A stretch of DNA of 64,000 nt. Origin: Paraspadella gotoi (taxonomy: Eukaryota; Chaetognatha). The first letter of the stretch is position 1; each line of letters starts with the position of its first letter. Of this stretch, positions 13,514-26,003 are shown in pieces. The DNA is taken from assembly GCA_051294375.1 (NCBI GenBank), contig CM119269.1:12928790-12992789 (forward strand). The letters are read 5' to 3'. The notes beneath the pieces were generated by a model. That model was given only the letters and a program-made list of their open reading frames with translations, was not told where the DNA came from and searched no databases. Made by a program: the position numbers and the translations under genes.

Positions 13514-13587
<74 letters not shown>

Positions 13588-13856
13588 AATTTAGCCCCTC
13601 CTTAAGCACCTAATAATAAAGTACCTTGATGGAAAAACCCGACCTCTCTTTCTAACATTAGGTACGTATTTTCTTGGCCCCTTTTTCAACTCACGACACT
13701 TTTAAATCAATAATTATTATTACTATTAAAAAAATCAATGTTACTTAACCCTTTTTTTTTAGGACGAGTTCGTTCAGATTTTCTACAGATTTGCTTCGAC
13801 GTCGTCAGTAAATACGTTCGCTTGTTTAGAAGGCGATAATCGATAAGTACCCTCGA

Positions 13857-13913
<57 letters not shown>
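13397..13913. repeat. (CT)n and (GA)n microsatellites
   Basis: (CT)n at 13397-13430, (GA)n of about 69 bp at 13518-13586, and (CT)n at 13858-13912. The first pair lies in opposite orientation about 90 bp apart, so a transcript could fold on itself. Confidence 0.9.
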
Positions 13914-13916
<3 letters not shown>

Positions 13917-13992
13917 ACAACACTCAAAAAATGGCTACGCGAAGGCTATAAACAAGATAATAACATTTGTTTTTCTTTGAAGAACCCCGGAG

Positions 13993-14155
13993 GTCAACAT
14001 CCAAAGATGTTCCCGTTCGATCGCCGGTCGCTCATTTTCTTGCTGACCTCCAATAAAAAAAAAACTAGAACCGTCCGATACGAAGCTTGCGAAGACTACG
14101 AAGCCAGCGCCTATCTAGTTATGAACCCGCAGTCGACTTTGTATGTCTTGGATTA
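13993..14155 (+). CDS. Possible terminal exon, unknown protein
   Basis: After a plausible acceptor (TTCTTTGAAG) an open frame runs about 54 codons to TAA at 14153-14155. It includes FPFDRRSLIFLL and YEASAYLVMNPQSTLYVLD. GC content and third-position GC exceed the flanks. A second candidate exon sits upstream at about 13764-13810 after TTTTTTTTTAG. I do not recognise the product. It may be a real 3' exon of a plus-strand gene, or chance. No other exons of it were found. Confidence 0.3.
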
Positions 14156-15139
14156 AGCTATGTCTCTAACGGCGTCGACGCGTAAATTGAGGATCGAGTC
14201 ATTTCATTTCTAGGAAATAACGCGGAAATAGTTGGTAGTTGGATTTATTCTCGAGTCTACGGAATCGTCAGGTTGTAAAAAATGAGTCGTTTGCTCAAAC
14301 CGTTTCGTTTGGGAATAATAAGGAATAGAGGAATTGAATCGGTATAAAATTCCGATTGAATTATTCCTTTAATTTAAGAGAACCAAAGTTGGTTTTTGTT
14401 TTCAAACAACTATTTTTCAGCGAATACAGTTGAAAAAAATTTTCGTTTTTTAATTGTAAGCAATTCGTTGTTCAAAAACAAAAACCAACCGTGGTTCTCT
14501 AATTTTAAAACAAGGAAGCGAAAGTCCTTTTACCGTCCAATGAATTAAACAAGAATCGCTCCTTCTGCCGCTCCTACTGCCCAAGACGGGTAAGGAGAAA
14601 CGGGAGAGAGCAAGCGACGTCGGGATGGGGTAAGTTTGGTGATTTTCTGACACAGGTCAAAATCGAAAAGGTGAGGAGCCAATAAACGTTTCTTTTACTT
14701 AGTAACAGTAAATTATTGATAATCAATGAAATCAAAACTAGAATCGGGACCATGCCTGGGATTGGCAAGGTCAAAACGGGTCATTTAAATCCAAATTCTA
14801 AAATCAGAAACCTCATTTAAAGCAATACGCCCTCTAGATTATTTTCTTGAACAAATGAGCAAAGAAGGGTTGAACCGCGAGGAAATAAAAGGGTAAAGGC
14901 AATTGGCGCAAGACGAACGAATCGAGATCTAGAAAAGAAACTAGAAAAATCGAAAAGGACTGTGTTTTTGAATTTTTTTTTATTTCTGAAAAAGATTATG
15001 AACTGAGTTCGCGAAATTCGTCGGCTACTTCGCGAGCTTCAAGAGTCAAGATTCAAAGTTGATCGAAAAAATTTTTGACTGAACGTCTCTCTCTCCATTT
15101 CTCTCCCAACGATGAGATGAGATCAAATGAGGGGGCAGA

Positions 15140-15295
<156 letters not shown>

Positions 15296-15699
15296 GCAGA
15301 AAGGGAACTTAAGTTTATGAGAAGAAAAAAAGAAGTTTCGGGATAGTTGCTGCTGTTGCGCGATGACGATGACGACGAAGATGACGACGATGACGACAAC
15401 GTTTACTAATCATCTCAAAGAATTATCCAGAAATTATTGGATCTTCAAAAAAGGAAGAATGTTAAATCCATTTTTTGTGTTGTGAGAGAAAGCGAATTGA
15501 GAATGACGTGGTGGCCGATATGGACGCATAGTATAGTATGAGAGATTATGACAGGGACTTGACTAAGAGTAAGTGTGAGAGAGCAACGAACTTATTCAAA
15601 TGATACATTATAAATAAAATTGATTAAATTTATTACTTCCCCCATCCCCCTCACAGCTGCTTGTGACACGTTAAGTGAAAAACTAGAAATTCCTTTCGC

Positions 15700-15790
15700 C
15701 TTAGTATTTTTCTAAACTGCCACCGCCGACACCGCCGCCGCCGCCGTAGCCGCCGGCGTGGCTGAGCGTCAAGCGAATGTAAGTAAAAAA
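15700..15790 (-). CDS. Possible glycine-rich C-terminal exon
   Basis: On the minus strand, after a candidate acceptor (GACGCTCAG), the frame reads [19 protein letters not shown] and then a stop. Glycine-rich tails before a stop are common in RNA-binding proteins and IDR tails, but GCC/GGC triplet repeats also give this by chance. No partner exon was identified. Confidence 0.25.
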
Positions 15791-15863
15791 AACACTCTGG
15801 ATAAAAGTCAGAGATGATACAGGATGGAGAGAGATTGAATCTGTTATCTTCGGCGAGACCGGG

Positions 15864-15966
<103 letters not shown>

Positions 15967-16479
15967 GAGGGAGTTTAAAAATACTTGGTGGGGGAGGAAG
16001 AAGGAAGAAGAGAAAAGAAGAGCAAACCTCGTGTCTATATATTAAAATATAATATAACAATTACAATACAAAAGCCAACTCGCTTTTGACTTGATACTAG
16101 ATACTTTATAATAAAACTGCTAATCCCCCTCCGACAACTGTGTATTATGCGGAATAAAACAACAAAAATCCTACATCAAATGTAACTTAGATTGTTCAGC
16201 AATAATGAGGAAAATATTTCCTAGTAATCTAATGTACACTTTAAACTTTTAAAAAACTTTCAACATACGCCAGCTGAAATCAAAAATTGTCTTAAGTTTC
16301 AGTACTTTTTTTTACCTGCCCAATTCTTCATAGAGATCGTAAAAGTTTTCGAAGGGTTCCTGTTTAAATTCCACCATTTTGAAATATGTTTTTTTATCGT
16401 ATGATTAAGCATCGATTGTAAAATATATTCACGATTTTTTTTTTATTTTCAATTTTTTGTAAAATTAAGATTGCATTTA

Positions 16480-17190
16480 ATTCGACGATTTCGCAATTCG
16501 GCGTCGCCGCGGCATCTTTCGTCGCCCGCGGAGAAAGGGCGCAACAGGATCCCACGGCGCTTATGAACGGCGTCATCGGTCAGAAGCCGCCATGACCCCA
16601 GGCGTCCTCGCGCGTCTCGAGGCGACGGTCGGCGCTCAAATCTGGAACATTTTAATCCGAGCGACGAATTCGGATGCGAACGACGAAGAGACCCGACGTT
16701 TTCTGCGCTAAGATTTTCCCGTGGGATTTTTCTTTTTTCCCCCTTTTTTTTTGGCAAGGGCGAGAGAGAGAGAGAGAGACACAATCTCGATATATAACAG
16801 GAGTCGCGTCCGGCGAGAGAGAGAGAGAAAGAGATTGAGTGAGAGATAGTAGGAGAGGGATAAACAGCTGGGATAAAAAGAACGAGAAACGATTTGAGGG
16901 AGAAAGCGATTGTGGCGAGGAAGAGCGAGAGACAAGGATGAGGAAGTGACGCGGAGAGAGTGTATGAATCTTCGCGTTTCACGTCCGCCGCTCGCGTTTT
17001 CACTGGAACGCGACTCGAAACGATGTGCGACACGAGCCGAAAAGGGGGTGAACGAGATTCCGATAGAGCGACGAAAAATTGTCTCGATATCGTTCGCTAA
17101 AGCGTTTCCTGCCTCGAAAAGCGGTTGTCTTTTGTTCGAAAACGATTCGGCGGAAATGGTCGCACGAAGAGTACCGCCGAGAGGATAAAT
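16480..17190. promoter_or_regulatory. CpG-rich patch, candidate promoter/first-exon region
   Basis: A GC-rich interval in AT-rich surroundings, with very frequent CG dinucleotides at 16490-16720 and 16960-17190. It separates two AT-rich blocks and contains long open frames on both strands, as expected of CpG-rich DNA. It is a possible promoter or 5' exon region, perhaps for the minus-strand kinase whose first exons are missing. No core promoter element was identified. Confidence 0.35.
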
Positions 17191-18452
17191 TTACGCAAGG
17201 CGAAAGAGGCAGAACAAAGGGTCACTTTTAGACTAAAGCAGAAGTGGTGAAAGGAATTTATTTAAACGTAGATATAGCTAAATAACCCTCCCTAAATTTC
17301 TATACTGGCAACACATTCACTATCGCCCACCGTCAGAGGTGCAGCATTTCAAAATTTTATTAAACAGAGATGAGATGACAATTCGAGCTATTAAACCGTC
17401 CGATATGCCAAATTAAAGATTCTTCAATCTTCGCTCAAGAATCTAGTTAGCTGGTTTTGATTAATAATCGCTACTTGATCTCGACGTTTAACTTTAAATG
17501 AGTTAAAATTTGACTTAAAAAAAAGGACGCCACATGTAATAATATATTCAATTACGAATATTTTATCATAAAAGTTTACACGCAATTTTACTTTCTCAGA
17601 GTAAATGCCAAAAGAAGCCTTTTTAACATTTTATAATTACCCAGTAACGCAACACCATAATTTTGCACTTACTGGGACTGTGGACGTACTCCAGGAAAAT
17701 GGAGCACTGTCGCCCCTCCGCTTTACTAAGCGGTAACATTTTGTAATAAAGTAATAAACGTTTAGGGCTGATCACAAGACCAGTGTGTGTGTGGGTTGGG
17801 CGAAACGATGATACATTAGATTAGGATACGTTACTTATTCCCGCAGCTATTCATTTTCCTCAAACTTTGCTTCCGATGTCAACAAAGGTAAAAGGTACAT
17901 TGGTATGAGTTAGAGATCTTATTAGGGTAAAAAGTGCCCTTTTTCGTATTTTAAGTGAGTATAATTAACTTAAAGTATTAGTAACTGGGACCTTGTCCTG
18001 AATTTCGTTTTTAAAAGCCATGGCGCAACAGCAAATGAGCATTCAAAGAACACTGAACTTCATCACGACATGCAAAGGAAAGGGGAGCCAGTTGATCTGC
18101 GTTTTTCTTATTCACAATATTTTTTCTCTACGGACACAAGGTTTTATCAAAGTTTTGATATGCTATTAATGAAAGTTAAGTACACGCTTGTGTAGACAAC
18201 AGTTTACTCCCAAACTTTTCTTTAAAAAATCCTTTACTTTAACAAATCAGGGTGGTTGTATAAAAGTTGCCAATCTTTCAAATATTGACTTTTTAAACAT
18301 TTAAAGCAGGCAACGGGTACAAAGGACAAAAAAAATTATTAAACTGTGAGGGGCGACTTCTTTGTTGTTTTGTACACCTAAAAAAACAATATTTAATGAG
18401 GAAGATCAGGGGCCGTAAGCCCATCGCGGGACAAGAAAACCTGAATTATTTT
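17191..18452. other. Macoilin 3' flank and intergenic DNA
   Basis: AT-rich sequence downstream of macoilin. Part is presumably 3' UTR. Three small perfect hairpins cluster at 17640-17740 (see findings). No open frame of interest. Confidence 0.5.
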
Positions 18453-21400
18453 TTAACTCTGGGATTGTGACATTTTCGGTTTGGAAATGATAACATTGCC
18501 ATTGGTGGAGCAGGGAGCAGATGGGGAGGTGGGCGAGGAGGAGCTGGTCGAGGTGGCGTTGTGCGCTGCCATCTGCGCCGCCATCTTCGGCATATAGATG
18601 CAAGCATTGGGATCCAATTTCGACGATCCTTTATTGGCCGATTAAAAACATAGGTTAAATTTATCAAGAATCAAGACGTTTTTATTTAATCGACAATTCC
18701 CCTTTATTGAACAATGAGCTAGCTTAACAATGTCAACTGATCACCCCGCTGAAAAGAAAAAGAAAAAATGCTTCCCTGCAGGTTCTTAGTGTCTTTTTTA
18801 AAAAATAAACGATAGACTTGTTTCTCTGATCTGTTCGGGATCATTCTCAGCTTCCTACTCACCGCCGGCCTGTCCGGAAGCCTGAGCCAAAGTGAACGAG
18901 TCCGGCTTCAGACCCTGAACACCGACACCCATAGAAGTCAAACCCCCGGGCACTCCACCCCCGATAGCCCCGAGCCGATGGTGGCTGCTCTGCGGCGTCG
19001 GGTACATCGAGGCCAGAGGAGACTGGTGGTGCAGCGGCGGCGGCGACGATGTCGGCATCGTTGGACAGAACTTTGAAAACTGAGCGCCGCCGCCTCCCGC
19101 GCCGGATCCGCCGCCGCAGAGCCCGGGAGAATCCAGTTTGGAAGGAAATGAAGACGGCTGTGGGATGAGCGCCATGACTTCTGCGATACGAGATTTCAAC
19201 TCGGAAATTTCTTGATTCTTGCGCATCATTTCGTCTGAAAAGCGGACGGCATAATTATAATTTAACTGAAAAAAAGTACAAAAAATAACATGAAACTAGA
19301 TCAAGAATAAGCAAAAGTGGTGAATAAATCATAATTTGTAAATAGTAAGTATACTTTGTGCAGGTAAAAAACATAACTCGAAATGGCTTATGATTGAGTA
19401 TAGGCAATAAGCAATGGTTAAATTGATTTTGAAAGACTTACTAGCAAACTGTCGCTTGGATTCTCCGAGCGCCGAGAAGAGGTCTTGCTTCAATCGAGTC
19501 TCGGAACTGAGGCTGTTTTCCAGCTGCGCTATCTTATCTTGCATGGCGGCGAGGGCGGACATGAGGACTTCCGTCTCGCTTTGACCGTTGTCCTTGTATT
19601 GCCGCAACTGCGCCGCCTCTGTCTCGAGGTGCCGAAGGTCGTCTTCCTTTTTCGCCCTTTCCTGCCGCAACCGCTTCAGATCCTCCCTGATGGCTTCTAA
19701 CTCCTCGCGATGCTTACAATTGTCGGTGTCGCAGGGAGCAGGATTTGCGCTCTCAGACGCGTCGCCGCTGGGACCTAAAAGAGGGGAAGATCGTTAGGGG
19801 ATGCTGCAAGACGCTGCAGGAAATCTATTACGGGGTACACTACTTAATTAACTGAAAAAGAGTATTCGCTTGTATGCATTGTATTCGAGCAGCGCTAGGT
19901 ATTTTTCCAAAAGGATCTTTACCTGACCCAAATCAGACAAACTCAATGCCACTGTCCTCTCAGTCTGACCCACCAATGACCCGATCCTGCCGGCCATGCT
20001 TTTCTTTTGTCCTACCGAGAGGGGGCCAGCTCTATTTTGAGACCTTTTTTTTACCTTTATTTTCAATATTATTTTTCTTTATTTCTCTTTACATTTTACA
20101 ATTTCACTTTTACTTTCACTTACAAATTTAGTTTAATCTTCATTTTAACTTACTTTAATCTGTAACTTTAATCTTCAAATCGATTATTTTAATTTTTGTA
20201 CATTCTTAAAATGTAATGTTTTCCAAATAATGTCCCCTCTCATTTCTCTTCACGCTTTCCTTCAATCTCTCTTGTCCTCACCTCTAACCACTATCTTTTT
20301 CTCAATTCTTTGTTGGTAATTTTGTCTCTCTTTCATCGAAGATGGAATCAGAACCAAAAATGGAATCGGATCCGCGACTCGGATGAAATCTACCGAGGAC
20401 TCTCTGATTGGATAGAATCATCGGCGAATCGAACCAATGAGAAGCCGGGCTTCATGCCATCGGGAAAGGAGCCCGTGTCGATGATCCGATTGTAGAGTAT
20501 AAATACCAGACCATTTTGTATTGAATCCATCTGTCTCAAATTCTGACACAGTCTTTGCTTGTGATTTTTCTGAAGAATAAAATCCACTTTCGGTTTCATG
20601 TAGAAATCTCTGTCTACTTACTTAAATGCTGGCCAAAAATCGTCTTTTATTAGCGCTGATGAAAACTCGAAAAACAAAGTCGTAACATGTCCGTTTTTAT
20701 TGTCAAAAAATCGTTGTTTGCAACAAATAAAACTTCATTTTTCTCTTAATATTTGTAGGACAATCTTTTAATCACCTCCCGTAATTATATATTAACAGTC
20801 CATCCTCAGGTGATATTGGGATCTAAACACCGTACCTGCTCTCTGCTGCTGTTGCTGCTGTTGCGCGGCCGCTGCGGCAAGAGCGATAGCCCGTGCCGCG
20901 GCCTGCTCCTCGCTTTTCTTCTTCGCTCGCTCCATGCTCAACTGGTTCTCCACGTTTTGCCGGTTCTTTCGCTCCTCGACTAGCTTCTTTTCCATGCTAG
21001 CCAGGTTCAACTTATCCGCCTGCCGGGAAGTCACCAAGTTGTGGAGCTTCGATTGGAGAGCGTCGTTGTCGCTCTGGATTTGCGAAAGTTCCGACTTCAT
21101 GGTGCGATCGCCGACGGAGAGGGAGTTGACCTGCGCCCGGAGATCAGCCTCCGTCTGCCTCGACGCCTGTAAATCTGCTTTGAGCCGCTTGACGTCGGCT
21201 TCTAAGCGGTAGACGAAATCCTGCGAGAGAGAAGAAGACGGACCTCCACCTTTGGGAGAATTGGCGGCCGCGTAGTTATTGGCGCCGAAATTATTGCCAC
21301 CTCCTCCGCCGAGGCTGTTTTCTTGCTTGTTACTCTTCTTTTTGCCGACGGAGTTGCTGGAAGCGGCCGAGGATGAAGTTGAGGATTTGTTGTTGCCGAC

Positions 21401-24271
21401 TGCGACCTTTGAAGAGGAGGTGGTCGACACCGTAGACTTGAAGGTCTTGGAGGAAGTGGTAGCTGCATTGTTGACGGCTTCGTCATTGATTATATTGTCG
21501 ACCGTCTCGTCGAAGTCGTTGACGCTCCGGGCGTTGTTGGGCGTTTTCGGTGAAGTCGGGATCTTGAAGATGTCGCGGAAATCGTTTTCGTCGATAGAAT
21601 TGCACCTCTTGTGATGAGGCGTCGAGACCGAGGCGGATGCAGCACCATTATTTGCGTTGCTTTGGTAGTTGGATTTGCTGGAAGAGTGGGAGGATGATTG
21701 GTGGGAGGCGGGATTCGATTTTCCACCGCTGACGCCGCCCCCGCCGCCCACGCAGTTCCCGTTTAGCTCGGGGTTTTTATTGGCGGCGCCAGCTGAAGAT
21801 TCGTTGTGACCCTTGAGTTTTTGAGAATTCGCCGTCGAGGAAGAAAATAAGGAAGAGAAAAAGCCTCCGCTCCACCCGGTTCCGCCGCGACCGGACGAGG
21901 CGGTCTTCCCAACGCTACAACTACTGTTATTCCCGGAAGCGGAGGCCCCGGGATTTGAGGAAGATCTTGGGGTGGACGGCGATTCGTCGACCGCGGAAGA
22001 TGATTTAGATGTCGACGTACTGTTGGATGTTCCTGTGGAAAGGAGAAGAATTAAATTACTTTTCGTCAATATTAGGGCTTAAAATTCTTATCTCTCAACT
22101 ATAGTATATAAAAAAAATAAGGCGTAGTGAAAGTTACATACGAAAATTCTAAATGTTAATTATGAACAACATACCATCAGTAAACATTAATTTGTAAAAA
22201 AAATTTATTTTATGTTCTTCAATTTTCGCAGTAGGCTATATTTATATATAGTACTATCCTTAGGAGAAAAAAAAAACAATTTATTTGTTTTTATTCGTTG
22301 ATAAAAACAAATAATTTTTTTTTTTCTCCTAAATTTCAAAACGCAACGAAATTGATAGTTTATACACAAGTACTAACTATCCTTATAAAATTGAAAAAAA
22401 TTAAAAATAGGCTTTTCTTGATTTTGATTGCAGATTTGAATTCCTCGTCAAAAGTTGATAAAAGAAAATAGAAGTCATTTTTGAAAACTCTTTTATTAAG
22501 TGGGTTAAAAATTTAAAAAACTATATTTAATATATAAAAAGTTAATTTTCAGCTTAAAATATAGCTTTTTCTAATTTTTGATCCACTTAATGAAGGAATT
22601 TTTCTAAAAGAGTTATATTTCTTTTTATCAACTTTTTATGACGAATTCAAATCTGCAAAAACATCTTAGATAAAACTGTTTTGAAATTTTAACATTTATT
22701 GGATTAGTACTAGTATAAATATGGCCTACTGCGTAAATTTTAAAATTTATTAAAAATTTTTTTATTACATAAATGTTTATTAGTATAATGTTGTTCGTTC
22801 CTCACTTTTAGAATTTTAATTAAAGTTAAATATAGAAATTTTACTACGCCTTAGGATATATAGTATATTTTGAATAAGCATCATCCAAACTCCCACTAAC
22901 CCCACGAGCTCCAACTGGGCCACAATGTGGTCCAACTTGACCAAGTCGAATTGTTGTTGGCTTCTGCTTGTTTACTTTGTTGACCGGGCGAGCCGGCGAA
23001 GAACGAGCTGTTTGAACTCGAAGACGGGACTGAGTGCGATGATGGCAAGGACGACGCTGAAAAAGTCGTGGGGATGGAGATGGAAACAGTGAAGACATGA
23101 ACGACGAAACGAAAAAAAAACAACGAAAAGTTGGATACCTGAAACGGACGAAGGACTTGGCGAATCAGATGCTCTGTCGGTCTCGCTGGGGTTTTGCGAA
23201 TCCGAGGGTAGCGCTTGTTGCAAGAGTTGCATATAAAACTCATTTTCCTTGGAAACATCTTTTTGCTTCCGCTGATGAAGAAAAAAAATGTCGATTTTAA
23301 TATTATTCAAAGTTAATGTGACAATGAAAAGTTAATATAACCTGCCGCATTCGATATCCGACGTAGCTTTTGAACCCGAAGCCTAAAGTCACGACGGGAT
23401 AGCCAATGCTGAAACGATAGAGAGTAATTAGGACGAAACTTGGCATAAAGAAAAGCAAAACTAAATCTCTTTCCAAAAAACAAAATCAATAAAAATACTA
23501 TGTAAAATCCCGAGAAATCTTACCAGTGGGCGGCAAAAGGTCGACAGAGATCCAAATTAAAACTGAACGCCGACGCCGCAACAGAATTCTTTATTTCCCT
23601 TAATCTGATCGAAGCTTCGATGTAAACGAACAACAACCAGAGCGAGACGGTGGGGAGACAAATTCCGCGTTCTGAAAAGTATGGTTAGTTAACTGACATC
23701 TAGAACTCGATAAGTTAAAATATTCTTACCTGTATGCCAAACGTACTGTACCCATACGTAAGTGCTGGCGGCGAAGAACAGCCAATGAACAGGAATAAAA
23801 AGGTAGCAGATCATATCTGAAGTTAACGCTATGATAACGAAGAAGATGGAGAAGGCAAGACCTGTAGCCCAAGATATATTATTAGGAGATCCGATGATCA
23901 TGATGCTTTATAACATTTTTAATTAATTTTCAAGTTAGGTTATAAAGCATCTTTACAAGCCACACTTTTCACCTTGAAACTTAAACGAGTCGTACACAGA
24001 TCGAAGCAAAAGCCAAAAGGGCCACAGGTACTCAAATCGAAACTCCAGAATGAAGTCAGCCATGAGAACGAGAATCCATACCACAAGAAATTTTATGTAT
24101 AAAAATGTGCTGAATAAAATTGAAACGAAAGCAAATTATTTTCGGAATGTATAATTATTTTTACAGATAATAAAATTTAAATAACTCTCACCTTCCGTAA
24201 AATCCTTCTGTTATTTTGCTGCGCTTCACAGGCCGTCGGAGCTTGCCACATTCGGCATTTCGTCTCTTCAT
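18453..24271 (-). CDS. MACO1: Macoilin (ER membrane coiled-coil protein), complete
   Basis: Eleven minus-strand exons join in frame to 976 codons: 24271-24192, 24109-23973, 23861-23730, 23671-23524, 23408-23342, 23271-23139, 23056-22901, 22032-20836, 19774-19442, 19234-18863, 18628-18453 (stop at 18455-18453). All junctions are GT-AG and the phases agree. The start MKRRNAEC and VKRSKITEGFYGS match macoilin; an ATG two codons upstream (24277) is possible. Four membrane segments lie in exons 2-4 (VVWILVLMADFILEF, LAFSIFFVIIALTSDMICYL, WLFFAASTYVWVQYVW, LWLLFVYIEA). They are followed by the conserved CRPFAAHCIGYPVVTLGFGF and ENEFYMQLLQQALP. A Ser/Asn/Gly-rich region fills the first two thirds of exon 8. 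Coiled coils follow (about 550-820, with LEADVKRLKADLQASRQ and ETEVLMSALAAMQDK), and the end carries LDPNACIY. It is longer than vertebrate macoilin (664 aa) because of exon 8 and the tail. Macoilin sits in rough ER and affects neuronal excitability and channel trafficking. Confidence 0.95.
20310..20625 (+). mobile_element. Candidate solo LTR in macoilin intron 8
   Basis: Within about 300 bp there are CCAAT-type boxes in both orientations (about 20405-20440), a TATAAATA box (about 20498), and about 75 bp further AATAAA (about 20576), then a T/G-rich end. This promoter-then-polyA order is that of a retroviral-type LTR. Terminal TG/CA and target-site duplications are not clear, so it remains a candidate. 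Confidence 0.35.
22118..22853. mobile_element. hAT-like MITE in macoilin intron 7
   Basis: 736-bp foldback element. The left end TAAGGCGTAGTGAAAGTTAC and the right end TTTTACTACGCCTTA are inverted. The match continues inward for more than 150 bp on each side, for example ATGAACAACAT against ATGTTGTTCG and AGTAGGCTATATTTATA against TATAAATATGGCCTACT. The inner part is AT-rich and non-coding. A relative is inserted at 63020-63644, where an empty site is available for comparison. No transposase. Confidence 0.8.
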
Positions 24272-26003
24272 ATTCATTTATATTAAATTTCTCAGAAGTG
24301 TTTTCACGAAATTTAGTGGTTAAATTGTTGAAGCGACTGTCATTACCTTGATACCTTTGAAAAAATTACAGGTAATCACAAAATACAATTCACAATTGTC
24401 AAGAAGTGGCAAGCGACAGTTTTCAATCGGTATTTCCTGTAATTCTTTTATCTTGAAATAAAATACCAAAAAAGCCTTGTTCAGCCTTGAGTTGAGTAAC
24501 AAGTTTTCATCGACTTCCGACATCGATGTCCCTGCATGAATCAGCAGTTTTCATCCTAGAATTCATTGTGCGATCAAAATCTTACTGGCGGGTCCTAACA
24601 TGTACACGCACGGTGGTTTTCTATTTAGGCCCCATTACTCCCTGATCAGGATATAAACTGCTCAACACGTAAGTCGTTTGTAAAACACAGCATTATGAAA
24701 AATTGTATAATTTTGTTTATTAAATAGCTCTTGGTAACAATCGTAACTGGGATTGTAAAATCCGTGCTTTCAAACTTTTGAAAATTACCCTCAGTAATGA
24801 TCAATACGATAAGAAAAAAATACTTGAATGTGGCAATAAATTTGTAAAAAACTCGGTAAAAATAACATTAAAAACATATTCGTCAAATTTTTGTCATCGT
24901 CATACACATATTGCCCCAATGACCAGATCCTTTTCCTTCCGGTTTGGTGGGGAAGCGATGCGCCGATATAAATGAAGTCAAATCAAAGCGTCAGCGGAAG
25001 GTAAGTAAAAGGTAAGTAATAATCATTTGATGTATCGTTCTGGAGCCGATGGTCGCGCTGCATTGTGCCTTTTCTGTTCGTCTGCATCTGGGAGACATCT
25101 AGAAAAACCGAGGGAGAGAAACGCAACAATCTCCCTCTCCTCGGAGAGCATCTTACTTAATAAACAAAAGGCTAACGGGTATTATGAGGGAAGAAAAAGG
25201 TCTTGTTTTGTTAAGTTAATAAAGTTTAAAATATTAAAATGCTAACGATTAAACTAATTATTGAATTTTGCCGTTTTGAAAATATCGTTTACATTTAGGT
25301 CCCAGCAAAGCAGGCACTCTCTGTCTCTCTCTTCTCCTTCACCGACTGTCCCTATAAGGCCGGTTGTTTTCTGTCGTCGCCATTAACCACGGAATCACAA
25401 TCAACTGACCGTTCACGTTTCTTGGCGTCTTCGCTTTTCAACTTTTCTTCTCTTTTCATATTCATTTTCAACATATTTTTTTTTGTCTCTCTATTATTTA
25501 TTCATCAACGTTTCATTTCGGTCTCACTTTAAAATATAAACGCCAGATATAAGAATATACGGTACGATATGTTTAAAATAGTTTCTAAATTTTATATGGC
25601 AAAAACGAGTTAAATTTATTTTTTTCTTTTTTTGAGCCACTGCAATTTATTTTTTATTTGTGCCACAAATAAAAAATTGTGGGTGTTTTAAAAGTTGAAT
25701 TAATCTTATAATTAATATATTTTTATATTTTTTCAACGTTCAATGACCTCTCTTTTAAGAGTTAAGGAGGCCTTAAACCACCAAAGCCTTTCTAAAGTCA
25801 GGGGCAAGATAGCTTATTTATAAAATGAATGGATAATTTTTATATTGGTTGTACCAATTTCATAAAAAATTCTCCATGATTCTGATATATTATAAATATT
25901 GTAATGAACTGAACAATTATGATTATTAAACCTATAAGATAAATTGAGGTAGAATATATTTATTTAAATTTTTACCTAATAAATATAAATTTTTATCATT
26001 ACT
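24272..26003. other. Divergent intergenic interval between macoilin and Argonaute
   Basis: The two genes are transcribed away from each other. The macoilin 5' UTR and promoter should lie just right of 24271. The remainder is AT-rich, with a left-arm repeat at 25751-25865. No open frame is supported. Confidence 0.5.

Noticed and set aside
16449-17033. 194-codon minus-strand frame in the CpG-rich patch
   Set aside because: The opposite strand is also open, and part of the frame crosses a GA tract. CpG-rich DNA has few stops. No recognisable motif.
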